Part shown: in pieces, positions 25,993 through 35,499 of the stretch
Layout: every line of letters begins with the position of its first letter
How positions within the stretch are numbered: the stretch's first letter is position 1
Source: Corynebacterium sp. MSK297
GTDB taxonomy: Bacteria; Actinomycetota; Actinomycetes; Mycobacteriales; Mycobacteriaceae
Assembly: GCF_030232885.1 (NCBI RefSeq)
Contig: NZ_JASPGD010000005.1
Coordinates: forward strand, 97,600 to 161,599
Direction: 5' to 3'
DNA length: 64,000 bases
Translations under genes and position numbers: made by a program
Notes under the pieces: generated by a model
Told to the model about the DNA's origin: nothing
Seen by the model: only the letters and a program-made list of their open reading frames with translations
Databases searched by the model: none

Positions 25993-27150
25993 CTAAGCTA
26001 GGTCATTTGTTTGCGCGCAGCCAATAGAAAACTCCTCGTTACGCTCCGGGTTTTCTGGGTAGTCGAGCACCATACGGGAGTAAATGCGGGCGTTATAACC
26101 ACATTCTTCGCGCTTATCCAGCGTCAGCCGAACCGGGAAAGTGTCGAATTCACCGTCGGCGCACAGCGGATCGCAATCATTGATCCACGCGGTGCCGGTG
26201 GCAGTTGCGATATCAGCGCCCCAGTTCTCCCACTCGAGATCTTCCACATAGTAGTTGTTGTCCGCGCACGCAGTGGAAATCATTTCTGGGCCTTCCAACC
26301 CGGTGACGTGGACACAATCCACAATCGCGGTAGCAGCAACTTCCGTAGTGATCTCCGGCCCCACCAAACCGTGTACGCGTACTAACTGACCGGTTGCCGG
26401 AATTACCGAAAAACTCAGCTGATCCACATCACGGATCACGGTCACGATTTCATCGTCGCCGCCGGTCGCAGATTGTTCCACACCAGCCAAGTCATTTCCG
26501 TCGAGCGAGGCCATCAGCTCATACAATGCTTTTTGTTGGGCACTCGAAAGCGCCGGGTGCAACAGCAGCTTCAGCACACCACGTGCGGTGGAATCATCCA
26601 CAGAATCTGCGAGCGCCCGCAGGCTGTCGGCATCCGAGCCAGTTGCCTGCAGCTGCACTGGATCCACGGCCAAGTCCCGGTCTGCGTTCTGCAATTCGGC
26701 GGGGGCACTATTGCTCTGCGTCGTGGTGGTACGCACTTGCCCATCGCCGGAGATTTCGTACGCGGTAGAGACGAATTCCTCGCCCAAGCGGTCGGTGCGT
26801 TCCAGGTATTCCTGCGCGGTGACGGCAATATCAGTGGCATCGGCGGCGTGGAGGGAGGATTCTCCAGCGGTGTGCAAGAATTCTTCTGCCGTGGCCGTGG
26901 TTTCTTGGCCGTTGAACAGGCTCGGCAGCAGGCCGGTAGCCAGTGCGATCGCGCTGACGGCAGCGGCAGCACCCAGCACCCAGCGCCCGCGGTTGCTACG
27001 GCCAGCTCTAGCGCTAGAGCCAGAGCCGTCGCCCAGAATCGCCTGCAGGTGCTTTTCGCTGCGGCGTCGTTCCAGCTCGGTCAGCTCGGGGTTGCGTACC
27101 GGGTTGGCGTCGGCAAGTTGCCGGGTGAGCTCATCATCAAAGTGTGTCAT
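25993..27150 (-). CDS. Membrane-anchored anti-sigma-type protein (CU044_5270-like)
   Basis: A 385-residue protein: a cytoplasmic N-terminus of about 55 residues (DDELTRQLADANPVRN, ELERRRSEKHL), one membrane helix (about 57-75) and a large extracytoplasmic domain. The first codons overlap the stop of the ECF sigma gene, the usual arrangement for a sigma/anti-sigma pair, so it probably holds that sigma factor. Six cysteines in the last 120 residues (for example NDCDPLC) suggest disulfides. No zinc HxxxCxxC anti-sigma motif is present. The name CU044_5270 reflects the general layout and is tentative. Confidence 0.65.
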   Translation of the reverse strand: MTHFDDELTRQLADANPVRNPELTELERRRSEKHLQAILGDGSGSSARAGRSNRGRWVLGAAAAVSAIALATGLLPSLFNGQETTATAEEFLHTAGESSLHAADATDIAVTAQEYLERTDRLGEEFVSTAYEISGDGQVRTTTTQSNSAPAELQNADRDLAVDPVQLQATGSDADSLRALADSVDDSTARGVLKLLLHPALSSAQQKALYELMASLDGNDLAGVEQSATGGDDEIVTVIRDVDQLSFSVIPATGQLVRVHGLVGPEITTEVAATAIVDCVHVTGLEGPEMISTACADNNYYVEDLEWENWGADIATATGTAWINDCDPLCADGEFDTFPVRLTLDKREECGYNARIYSRMVLDYPENPERNEEFSIGCAQTNDLA

Positions 27151-27674
27151 TATGGCCGACCTAAATTTTCTGGTTCCAACGCTTCTTTGAGTCTGGTGCG
27201 TGCACGGTGCAGTTTCACGCGTGCATTATTTTCGGTGATGCCTAAACTGGCAGCGATATCCGGGATACTCAACTGCTCCCACGCGTGCAGGGTGATGATG
27301 TCGCGATCCGCAAACGGCAGTGTGTTCAATGCGCGGTTGATATCGAGCGATAAATCCGCGACTTGGCTGAAGTCGTCGGCAGCAATCTGATCAAGTTCTG
27401 CTTCTTCTTCCACGTGATCCTGGCGGGAGGATTTTCCGCGGTAATATTCCTTGACCACATTGCCGGCGATGCCATACAGCCACGGCAAGGGGCGCTGCGG
27501 GTCTTTCAGTGATGAAAAATTCGCCCATGCGCGCCCGAACACATCCGCGCAGTATTCCTCTGCGGACTCAGCCGCTACGCGCCGGCGAAGATAAGCCAAA
27601 ATCTGCGGGTAATGCTCCCGGTAGATCGTGGTGAAAGCCGCCTGATCGTGCGGCGACCTCAAATCACTGGTCAC
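27150..27674 (-). CDS. ECF-type RNA polymerase sigma factor
   Basis: A 174-residue sigma-70 family protein with regions 2 and 4 only. Region 2 is FTTIYREHYPQILAYLRRRV through CADVFGRAWANF and LPWLYGIAGNVV. Region 4 is LPFADRDIITLHAWEQLSIPDIAASLGITENNARVKLHRARTRL, a clear helix-turn-helix. It is translationally coupled to the membrane protein that follows, probably its anti-sigma factor. The genes controlled are unknown; the small exported protein at 27765-28148 next to it is a candidate target. Start ATG 27674. Confidence 0.9.
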   Translation of the reverse strand: MTSDLRSPHDQAAFTTIYREHYPQILAYLRRRVAAESAEEYCADVFGRAWANFSSLKDPQRPLPWLYGIAGNVVKEYYRGKSSRQDHVEEEAELDQIAADDFSQVADLSLDINRALNTLPFADRDIITLHAWEQLSIPDIAASLGITENNARVKLHRARTRLKEALEPENLGRP

Positions 27675-27764
27675 AAATAAGTCCTACTGCGCGGGTGATT
27701 ATGCGGGTGGTTTTTGGATGATCTGTGGTGGATCCGCCGGGTGGGATTCCGGAAGATCCGTTGC

Positions 27765-28148
27765 CTAGTTAATGGCAACCGTATCAGCCACGCCCGACGA
27801 GCAGGTGATGGTGGCGGTGGCGCCGTCGTCAGTGAAATCAGCCGGCAGGGTGATATAGCCGATCAGCTTGCCGACGTCTGCGCCTGGAGACATGGTGGTG
27901 GCCTCGCCGAAACTGGTGTTCAGATCGGCGCGGACGTCCTGGCCTGGGCAGGTGGCTGCGATCAGAAGCTCTTCGCCCGGCTGCACAATGCCGTCGACGG
28001 TGACATCCAAGTTTTCGTTTTCGCCGGTGACCTCAAAAGCATTTTCGCTGAATGGCTCCTGAGCGGAGGTGGCCAGTGCAATGCCGCCACCGGCAATAGC
28101 TATGGTTCCGATGATTCCGGCGGTGATAGCAGTGCCACGAGTTTTCAT
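27765..28148 (-). CDS. Small exported protein of unknown function
   Basis: A 127-residue protein with an N-terminal export signal (MKTRGTAITAGIIGTIAIAGGGIALA) and a mature domain with two cysteines (AATCPG and TITCSSG), spaced like an Ig-type beta sandwich with one disulfide. The ATG at 28148 has a perfect AAGGAG, while the frame extends upstream without a sensible start. It lies just upstream of the ECF sigma gene on the same strand (90-base gap), which suggests co-regulation. I do not recognise a family. Confidence 0.75.
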   Translation of the reverse strand: MKTRGTAITAGIIGTIAIAGGGIALATSAQEPFSENAFEVTGENENLDVTVDGIVQPGEELLIAATCPGQDVRADLNTSFGEATTMSPGADVGKLIGYITLPADFTDDGATATITCSSGVADTVAIN

Positions 28149-28294
28149 GTTGTTTCTCCTTAACTCACGGGCGGGAAGTGCTGACGTCTTGTTTGTGTCG
28201 CTACACCCGGAGTTATTACACGCGGAGAGAAAGAGTTTTGCTGGCATTGTTTGCACTGGTAGCAAAGGTGTGGTGGCGAGCGTGGTGCGTGCGG

Positions 28295-28567
28295 CTAGCG
28301 CCATCCCATCGTCATCAACAAACCAATGATGAACAAGCCGAAACCAATGCCGTAGTTCCAGGCCTGCAAATCCCGCATGAACGGAATCGACGGGCCAGCC
28401 AGGTAGTTGATCACGAGGTACAGTAACCCACCCAGGATGAAGAAAAACATCAGGCCCTTGTACCACTTGGGGGTGCCGCCGGTGTTGATCTTGACCGGGG
28501 TGCGGCTGGCACTGGACGACTGGCCGGAAAACTGGTTACTAGACTGTGAGACCTTTGCCTTAGGCAT
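28295..28567 (-). CDS. crgA: Cell division protein CrgA
   Basis: A 90-residue protein with two membrane helices (about 38-56 and 70-88) joined by a short loop, and a Ser-rich cytoplasmic start MPKAKVSQ. The segments [24 protein letters not shown] and [21 protein letters not shown] are diagnostic. CrgA is an actinobacterial divisome protein that binds FtsZ, FtsQ and PBPs and helps place septal synthesis. It sits upstream of pknB on the same strand, the conserved order in Mycobacterium and Corynebacterium. Confidence 0.93.
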   Translation of the reverse strand: MPKAKVSQSSNQFSGQSSSASRTPVKINTGGTPKWYKGLMFFFILGGLLYLVINYLAGPSIPFMRDLQAWNYGIGFGLFIIGLLMTMGWR

Positions 28568-28736
28568 GATGCACCTTCATCAAAATCGTCGTTGGGTTAG
28601 GGATAGTTTGATGCTGTTTAGTGTAACAGCGCCGCCGCCTGATCAGCAGGACGACGCCGTTACTCTAAGCCGTTGACTCTACGCTGTTGGCTCTACGCTG
28701 TTGGTCGTGCTCGGTTACGGAATTTGCTGTGCTCGG

Positions 28737-30800
28737 TTATCGAACCAGTGCGCGCAGGTTGAACTCGTAATAGCGAACTCGGACCTCTTGATCCTTGCGG
28801 ATCGTCTCGCCAGGCGCCGGGTCGGTGACCGAAACCAAGCCTTGATCGGTTACCAGTGCGGTATCAACCGGTTCCCCAGCGATCAGCTTCGATTCGCTGC
28901 CTTCCCAACCAGCATCACGCAGGGCAGATAGCGCTTGGCTACGATTTTTATGCGTGATATCCGGCATCTGCATCAGCGCGCCATTGGACACTTCCACCCG
29001 CACATCCGAACCTTCCGGACGCTTATCTCCCGCACCATCCACGGTGAGTACGCGGTCGGATGGTTCCAAAGAATCGACGAACTGCGGCTTTGCTACAAAG
29101 CCCAACGATTCCAGGGTTTCTCGTGCCTGATTCCAGTTCATACCGGTCAGACTAGGAACGCGCACATCCACGATTTCTGGGCCCCGCGAGATCGTCACCC
29201 GCACCTTGGAACCCTTCGGCAAGCTTGCGCCAGCGGCTGGTTCGTGGCGGGTAATCCGGCCCTGTTCCACGGAATCTGAAAACTCCTCGTCAACATCCGG
29301 TTCCAGTTGCAACCCGGCGTCGGTAAGCGCAGCCGAGGCCTCTTGTGGGGTCATGTTCACCAAACGTGGAACCTGGGTATCTTCCTTACCCGTCGACACC
29401 GTCACGGTCACCGTGGTGTTGCGCTGCAATTGCGAACCTACACTCGGATTGGTGCGCACGACGTGGTGTTCTGGAATCTCTGGATCTGGCGCGTCGACGA
29501 TTTCTGGACGCAGGTCAACCTCTTCCAGCTTCGCGATGGCCTCGTTGCGTTCCAAGCCAATGATATTTGGTAATGACACGGTCTCGGATTGCGCGACGTT
29601 ATCCGACTGTCTGCGCGAGTCCCGGTCGTTGAGCACACTCCAGGCATAGCCAGCGCCAATCAGCAGCAGTGCAATCACAATAAATGCGACTAACCAGCGT
29701 AAATGGCTTGACGGTTTCGCCGTTGTCGCCGTTGGAGGTGCTGCGTGCGCGCCCCGGGCAGTGGCCGGTAGCGCTCCCGCTGCTCCGGCGGCCATCCCAG
29801 CCGCACTGGCTGGACCTGGCGCACCGGCCATCGCGGTTTCTGGGTACGCCTGCTGCGGTTGTGCAGCACGAGTTTCTGGATAACCGACGGTGTGGGTGGG
29901 GAATTGTTCCTGCGACGGTGCCACATGCGTGCGGGCCGCCTGAGTCACGGAACCACGGGACAATAGCTCGAGATCCTGGCCCATCTCGGCGGCGGACTGG
30001 TAGCGATCCCCCGGGTGTTTCGCCATGGACGTCATGACCACGGCATCGACATTGAGCAATGATGTCGGCGACAGATCCACATCTGTCATGCGTTCCGACG
30101 GCGGGGTGACGTCTTCTTGCACGTGCTGATACGCCACGGCAAACGGGGTTTCTCCCTGGAAAGGAGTATTGCCGGTAATGGCCTCGTAGAGGACACAACC
30201 CAACGCATAAACATCGGAACGTGCATCCGCATTCTTGCCCCGGGCTTGCTCCGGCGACAGGTACTGCGCTGTACCAATCACGGCAGAAGTCTGCGTCATC
30301 GCCGAGGTGGAATCGTCCAACGCGCGGGCGATGCCGAAATCCATCACCTTCACCATTCCGGTGTTGGTGAGCATAATATTCGCCGGTTTAATATCACGGT
30401 GGATGATGCCAGCATCGTGGCTGGCCTGCAGAGCAGAACACACCGGCTGCAGAATCTCGGCGGCTTCGTGCGGGCTCATTGGTCCGTCGTTGCGCAATAA
30501 ATCCCGCAGCGTATTGCCGTGAATACGTTCCATGACGATATACGGAATGCCGATACCATCGATGGTTTCTTCACCGGTGTCATAGACCGCCACGATATTC
30601 GGATGGTTCAACTTCGATGAATTCCGGGCTTCGCGACGGAAACGCTCACGGAAGTTCGTATCCCGTGCCATTTCGGAACGCAGCATCTTCACCGCTACAT
30701 CGCGGCCCAACAACGTATCTTGTGCCGCGTACACGTCGGACATGCCGCCGCTGCCGATGATCTCGCCTAATTCATAGCGCTGCGCCAAGCTGTAATTCAT
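28737..30800 (-). CDS. pknB: Serine/threonine protein kinase PknB with PASTA domains
   Basis: A 687-residue receptor kinase. The kinase domain (about 9-275) has the glycine loop GSGGMSDVY, Lys 38, the catalytic HRDIKPAN, DFG and the activation loop with TSAVIGTAQYLSPEQ. A juxtamembrane Ala/Pro-rich linker leads to one membrane helix (about 368-390, LRWLVAFIVIALLLIGAGYAW). Four PASTA repeats (about 400-680) bind muropeptide and lipid II outside. PknB controls growth and cell-wall synthesis. It is the last gene of the pstP-rodA-pbpA-pknA-pknB series, starting 2 bases after the pknA stop. Confidence 0.96.
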   Translation of the reverse strand: MNYSLAQRYELGEIIGSGGMSDVYAAQDTLLGRDVAVKMLRSEMARDTNFRERFRREARNSSKLNHPNIVAVYDTGEETIDGIGIPYIVMERIHGNTLRDLLRNDGPMSPHEAAEILQPVCSALQASHDAGIIHRDIKPANIMLTNTGMVKVMDFGIARALDDSTSAMTQTSAVIGTAQYLSPEQARGKNADARSDVYALGCVLYEAITGNTPFQGETPFAVAYQHVQEDVTPPSERMTDVDLSPTSLLNVDAVVMTSMAKHPGDRYQSAAEMGQDLELLSRGSVTQAARTHVAPSQEQFPTHTVGYPETRAAQPQQAYPETAMAGAPGPASAAGMAAGAAGALPATARGAHAAPPTATTAKPSSHLRWLVAFIVIALLLIGAGYAWSVLNDRDSRRQSDNVAQSETVSLPNIIGLERNEAIAKLEEVDLRPEIVDAPDPEIPEHHVVRTNPSVGSQLQRNTTVTVTVSTGKEDTQVPRLVNMTPQEASAALTDAGLQLEPDVDEEFSDSVEQGRITRHEPAAGASLPKGSKVRVTISRGPEIVDVRVPSLTGMNWNQARETLESLGFVAKPQFVDSLEPSDRVLTVDGAGDKRPEGSDVRVEVSNGALMQMPDITHKNRSQALSALRDAGWEGSESKLIAGEPVDTALVTDQGLVSVTDPAPGETIRKDQEVRVRYYEFNLRALVR

Positions 30801-30802
30801 TG

Positions 30803-32632
30803 TTATTCTGTCTCCTGCTCAGCCGCGCCCTGTGGGCGGGATCCACCAGCTTGCTGGCCGTTTCTGGCGTTACCCTGCCCAGATTGGCCGTTCCCGGTGC
30901 CGTTGCCTGCACCCTGGTTTGTGCCGTGGTTTGTGCCGAGGCCGGATTGCCCGCCACGCTGGCCCACGCCTGAGGTGGCATCGGAAGTATTTTGGCCGCC
31001 ACCAGTGCCCGCATTACCACCGGAATTGTTACCGGCATTGCCGCTGCCTTGACCACTTTGACCGCCTTGACCACCCTGACCGCCTTGACCACCCTGGCCG
31101 CCTTGCTGGCCCGGCTGTTGATTCGGTCCCTGCGGCGCGTTGCCGCCACCGCCACTGTTGCCAGCGCCATCACCAGCACCGGTTCCGTTGTCACGGCCGT
31201 GACCAGACCCGCCACTGGTGCCTTGGCCATTACCTGGGCCACCGGATCCTTGGCCAGCACCCGATCCGCCAGCACCCGAACCTTGCCCGGAGCCGCCAGA
31301 ATTACCAGAACCGCTGGAACCACCCCGGTTGGCTGGTGGATCCACCCATTCGGTCACGATCACCGGGTCGGTTTCGGTGGCCGGTGTCGACGATGCCGGC
31401 CGCGGGTCGCGATCCAAAATCCCGTCCAAGGCATTGCTATAGGTAGCCATGAACCACAGAGCAACAGCGGCAATACCAGCGATAACGACGGCGACAAACA
31501 TTCCGCAACCAAAACCAGCCCCGGCACCCGAGCTTTTCTTTCGGTGCACCGTCTGTACCGGAACCGCTTGTCCGGTGCCCGTGTATGGCTGGCCGACGGC
31601 CCGTTGCTGTACCTGCGCAACGTGGGCAGCCGGAGCTGGAACCGGTTGCGGGGTACGCGGACGCGCAGTTGACGGGCTGGCCGTGCGCGCGTTCGTCACC
31701 TGGCTCAGTTGTTGCGTCGAGGCCGACGGTGCTGGTTCTTGCGCCACCGCCGCCAAGGCTGCAGATTTCGGTGCTGGTGGGCGCTGGCCCAACCGCACCC
31801 TGGACGCAGCCACGGCAAATTCATTGCCATCGGCAAACCGCGTATAGGCATCCTTGCGCAGCGCAATCCCAATCAACTCGCGCGCCGGGGCGCTGACCTG
31901 CGTCGACAAGGCCTCAGGTGCCTGGTTAATGTGTGCGAGCGCCACGGAGACGGAAGAATCACCGTGGAAAGGGCGTTTACCTGCCAGCATCTCGTAGCCC
32001 ACAACGCCCAGCGAATATACATCCGATGCCGGGGTTACGGAATGGCCTTGCGCTTGTTCCGGCGAGACGTATTGCGCGGTACCGACCACCATGCCGGTGC
32101 GGGTCAACGGGACGGCCTCGGCGGCTTTCGCGATACCAAAATCGGCGATTTTTACCTGCCCGTTTTGCGTGACCAGCAGGTTGCCCGGTTTGATATCTCG
32201 GTGCACCAACCCCATGCGGTGGATGATGGACAAGCCATGTGCGGCCTGCTCCAGCACGTCGAGTGCGAGCGATTCATCCAGGTTGCCTTCGCGCTGCAGT
32301 AGATCCGCCAACGATTCACCGCGGACGTATTCCATGACGATAAAGCAGAACGTGTGGCCATTATCTTCTGTGACCTCACCGTAATCGTAGGTGGCGACCA
32401 CATTATCCGACTCGATGGAACGCGCGGCATCGGCCTCGTTGCGGAAGCGATCCAAAAACTCATTGTTATCGGAAAACTCCGGCCGCAGAATTTTAATGGC
32501 CACTTCGCGGTCGTTGCGGTGATCGTCGGCAAGCCACACCGTGGACATGCCTCCGTGGCCAATGACCCATTGCAGCTCATAGTTGTCGCCGACAAGGGTT
32601 TGGATGATTTCGCGATTATTGACATCAGCCAT
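30803..32632 (-). CDS. pknA: Serine/threonine protein kinase PknA with long Gly-rich outer tail
   Basis: A 609-residue kinase. The catalytic domain (about 18-275) has GHGGMSTVW, Lys 48, HRDIKPGN, DFG and GTAQYVSPEQ. After a Pro/Ala-rich linker and one membrane helix (about 375-395, GCGMFVAVVIAGIAAVALWF), the outer part is some 190 residues of almost pure Gly, Ser, Asn and Gln (GGSGQGSGAGG, GQGGQGGQGG). Related PknA proteins are shorter, and I know of no such tail in them. PknA works with PknB on cell-shape and envelope targets. Start is 3 bases after the pbpA stop. Confidence 0.94.
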   Translation of the reverse strand: MADVNNREIIQTLVGDNYELQWVIGHGGMSTVWLADDHRNDREVAIKILRPEFSDNNEFLDRFRNEADAARSIESDNVVATYDYGEVTEDNGHTFCFIVMEYVRGESLADLLQREGNLDESLALDVLEQAAHGLSIIHRMGLVHRDIKPGNLLVTQNGQVKIADFGIAKAAEAVPLTRTGMVVGTAQYVSPEQAQGHSVTPASDVYSLGVVGYEMLAGKRPFHGDSSVSVALAHINQAPEALSTQVSAPARELIGIALRKDAYTRFADGNEFAVAASRVRLGQRPPAPKSAALAAVAQEPAPSASTQQLSQVTNARTASPSTARPRTPQPVPAPAAHVAQVQQRAVGQPYTGTGQAVPVQTVHRKKSSGAGAGFGCGMFVAVVIAGIAAVALWFMATYSNALDGILDRDPRPASSTPATETDPVIVTEWVDPPANRGGSSGSGNSGGSGQGSGAGGSGAGQGSGGPGNGQGTSGGSGHGRDNGTGAGDGAGNSGGGGNAPQGPNQQPGQQGGQGGQGGQGGQGGQSGQGSGNAGNNSGGNAGTGGGQNTSDATSGVGQRGGQSGLGTNHGTNQGAGNGTGNGQSGQGNARNGQQAGGSRPQGAAEQETE

Positions 32633-32635
32633 ACG

Positions 32636-34063
32636 TTATTGCCCCCTACCAAAGTCGAGCAGAGCCCGGCCCAGTGGTGCGGCAACAGAGCCACCGGTAG
32701 CACCTGCGCCTTGGCCGCCACCGTTCTTGACGACGACAGCCACCGCCAAATCTGCATCCGGCAAATAAGCCACGTACCAGGTGTGCGGGGCGGAGCCTTC
32801 TGCGTGTTCTGCGGTACCCGTCTTGGATGCCACATCGCCAGCAGAAGCACCGATGGTGTGCTGTTCCGAGGCCCGCATCATTTCCTCGATGGTTGCTGCG
32901 GTTTCTTCCGGGATCGCGCGGTTGAGCGATTGCGGCTTAGTGGTTTTGATATCGCGCAGGTTGGAACTGGTGATCTTGTCGACGACGTACGGTTTCATGC
33001 GTTCACCGTCGTTGGCGATGGTTGCTGCCATCACAGCTGCCTGCAGCGCGGACATGGTGACGTCGCGCTGTCCGATCGAGGACTGACCCAGGGCGGCTTC
33101 ATCCGGAAGGTCGCCGAGTGCTCCTGGTGAGGTCGGAATGCCCAGGTCATAGTTTTCTCCGATGCCGAAGGCGTGCGCGGTATCACGCAGCGCGTCGGTT
33201 CCGATGTCGATGCCCATTTCGACGAAGGCAGTGTTGCACGAATACTGGAACGCAGTCAGCAAACTCACCGCATCCGAACCGGCACACGCTTGACCGGCGT
33301 AGTTGGTCAACTCCGTGGTGGTATTCGGCAGCGTGATCGCCGGAGCACCGGTCAGGGTTGATTGCGGCCCATAGCCAGCCTCGATACCGGCGGCGGTGGT
33401 GATGATCTTGAAGATCGAACCCGGAGGCAGTGTTTCCTGGGTGGCGTGGTTCAGCAGCGGGTTACCCTCGGTGCTGGTCAGCTCCGCCCAGGCTTGTTCT
33501 GCTCCCTCGCCCACCAGGGCGTTTTGGTCGAAGCTTGGGGTCGACGCCATGGATTTAATCGCACCGGTCGACGGTTGGATAGCCACCGACGCTCCCTGGT
33601 AACCCATCTCTGCCAGCTGCTGGTAGGCGAACTGCTGCATATTCGGGTCGATGGTTAATTCCAGGTTGGCACCATTGGGTTGTTTACCGGTGATGATGTC
33701 ACGCCAGTTGCTGCTCAACAGCGACGAATCCGTGCCATTCAGAATTTCGTTGTGCGATTGCTCCAACTGGGAGGCGCCGAACTGGTCCGAGAGATAACCA
33801 ACAGTAGCGCTAAATGCAGGGGGGTTGGTGGGGTAGTTGCGCGTATAGGTTTCATCCGCGTTCGGTAGTGATTCCGCCAATACCTGGCCACCGGCAGAGA
33901 TTTGTCCACGCGCGATGGTTTGTGAATCGTAGAAACCACGCTGGTTGGCGGGGTGGTTGGCGTATTTGTCTTCCTGGAATGCCTGGATGACGGTGAGATT
34001 TACCAGCAAAATAATGGTCAGAATGATGGCAAAAACGGCGACTAGGCGAATAGATCGGTTCAT
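32636..34063 (-). CDS. pbpA: Class B penicillin-binding protein (transpeptidase) PbpA
   Basis: A 475-residue membrane-anchored transpeptidase with one helix (about 7-28), a short PBP dimerisation region and a transpeptidase domain. The active-site motifs are complete: SxxK at 216-219 (PGSIFKI), SxN at 275-277 (SCN) and KTG at 414-416. It cross-links peptidoglycan with the glycosyltransferase RodA, encoded immediately upstream with a 4-base overlap. In Mycobacterium the homologue is regulated by the kinases of this cluster. Confidence 0.95.
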   Translation of the reverse strand: MNRSIRLVAVFAIILTIILLVNLTVIQAFQEDKYANHPANQRGFYDSQTIARGQISAGGQVLAESLPNADETYTRNYPTNPPAFSATVGYLSDQFGASQLEQSHNEILNGTDSSLLSSNWRDIITGKQPNGANLELTIDPNMQQFAYQQLAEMGYQGASVAIQPSTGAIKSMASTPSFDQNALVGEGAEQAWAELTSTEGNPLLNHATQETLPPGSIFKIITTAAGIEAGYGPQSTLTGAPAITLPNTTTELTNYAGQACAGSDAVSLLTAFQYSCNTAFVEMGIDIGTDALRDTAHAFGIGENYDLGIPTSPGALGDLPDEAALGQSSIGQRDVTMSALQAAVMAATIANDGERMKPYVVDKITSSNLRDIKTTKPQSLNRAIPEETAATIEEMMRASEQHTIGASAGDVASKTGTAEHAEGSAPHTWYVAYLPDADLAVAVVVKNGGGQGAGATGGSVAAPLGRALLDFGRGQ

Positions 34064-35499
34064 CGTTTCGCCTCCTGCGAGTACTGCGGTGACTGTGCGG
34101 ATTGCTGCATGCGGAAAAGCCCGGTTTGGCCCATGCCCGGTGCGTTATGTGTACCCGGTTGCGCGGGTGCCGCAGCACCCCCACCAGCGCGCATGTTAGT
34201 GGTACTGGATTCTTCTGCTGGACGACGCGCAGCATTGGAGATGCGCAGCAGCAGAGCTAGCAACACGTAGTTAGCCATTAACGAAGAACCACCAGCAGAC
34301 ATAAATGGGGTGGTCAGACCAGTCATCGGCAACAGCGCTGTGATGCCACCGACGACGACGAAGATCTGGATAGCCATCGTCAGCGAGAGGCCGGCGGCTA
34401 GCAGCTTGCCGTAGGAATCACGGACTTTCAGCGAGGTGTGGAAACCACGTGAGACCAGCAGCGCAAACAAGATCAACACGCCTGCCAGGCCAATCAAGCC
34501 TAGTTCTTCACCGATGGCGGCGAGGATGAAGTCCGTCCACACCACCGGGATGATATCGGGGTGCCCTTCGCCCAAACCGGCGCCGGTGACCCCGCCCCAG
34601 GACAAGCCGAATAGGGATTGGGACAGCTGGAAACCGCTGCCGTCGACGTCGGCAAGCGGGTTCCGGAAAGCCGAAAAACGATCTTGGATTTTCGCCGATA
34701 GCGAGTACACAAAAGCTCCACCGACGGCGGTCAGGCCCAAGCCGATGATCAGCCAGGACCAGCGACCGGTGGCCATAAACAGCATCCCCAGCACGGTGCT
34801 AAACAGCAGCAGTACAGGGCCGAAGTCGTTGGATATCGCCATGATTAAAATCGCGATTGCCCAGACCAGCAAGATCGGGGCAAGATCGCGCAGACGCGGG
34901 AAAGAAATACCGAAAACTCGGTAGCCCGCGACGGTAAACAGCGCACGTTTTTGCACCAGCAATTGGGCGAAAAACATTAACAACAGGATTTTAGAGAATT
35001 CACCCGGCTGCAGCGTGAAGCTACCAATCTGGATCCAGATGCGAGCATCGGCGTTGATGGACGTTGGCCACACCAGCGGCAGCGCCAGCAAGACTAAGCC
35101 GAATGCACCCAGCAGATAGGAATAACGGGTGAGCACCTTGTGATCCCGCACGATGATCAGCACCGCGATCAAGAGTGCGACACCAACCACCGACCACATG
35201 ATTTGGCGGTTGGCCAGGCCCAAGTCTTTTGCCGCATCGATGCGGTACACCATGATCAAACCCAGACCGTTGAGCAGGCTGACCACCGGCAACATGACCT
35301 GATCGGCATAGGGAGCCCAGATTGTCAGCGCGATATGCGCCACGGCAAACACGCCGATGAACCCGCCGACGTAATACAGAAAATGCACCGACAACGTCGA
35401 GCCCTGAGATAACTCGAAGCTGGCCAGAGTGGCGGCAAACGCGATGGCTGCGACGATGAGCAAGCCTAGTTCTGTCGAGCGAATGAATACTCGGGACAT
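34060..35499 (-). CDS. rodA: SEDS-family peptidoglycan polymerase RodA
   Basis: A protein of 479 residues with ten or so membrane helices. SEDS signatures include the LQPGEFSKI segment, SNDFGPVLLL, the GLGEGHPDIIPVVWTDFILAAIGEELGL loop and the last PMTGLTTPFMSAGGSSLMANY. It polymerises glycan strands from lipid II together with PbpA. The start ATG 35499 overlaps the pstP stop (TAATG), so the longer frame to 35598 is not needed. The C-terminal tail after the last helix is Ala/Gly/Gln-rich and cytoplasmic. Confidence 0.95.
   Translation of the reverse strand: MSRVFIRSTELGLLIVAAIAFAATLASFELSQGSTLSVHFLYYVGGFIGVFAVAHIALTIWAPYADQVMLPVVSLLNGLGLIMVYRIDAAKDLGLANRQIMWSVVGVALLIAVLIIVRDHKVLTRYSYLLGAFGLVLLALPLVWPTSINADARIWIQIGSFTLQPGEFSKILLLMFFAQLLVQKRALFTVAGYRVFGISFPRLRDLAPILLVWAIAILIMAISNDFGPVLLLFSTVLGMLFMATGRWSWLIIGLGLTAVGGAFVYSLSAKIQDRFSAFRNPLADVDGSGFQLSQSLFGLSWGGVTGAGLGEGHPDIIPVVWTDFILAAIGEELGLIGLAGVLILFALLVSRGFHTSLKVRDSYGKLLAAGLSLTMAIQIFVVVGGITALLPMTGLTTPFMSAGGSSLMANYVLLALLLRISNAARRPAEESSTTNMRAGGGAAAPAQPGTHNAPGMGQTGLFRMQQSAQSPQYSQEAKR

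Noticed and set aside
30803..31400. Tandem repeat or CRISPR-like array in the Gly-rich region
   Set aside because: The repetition comes from coding for Gly/Gln/Ser/Asn in pknA; there are no regular spacers. No CRISPR array was seen in the window.
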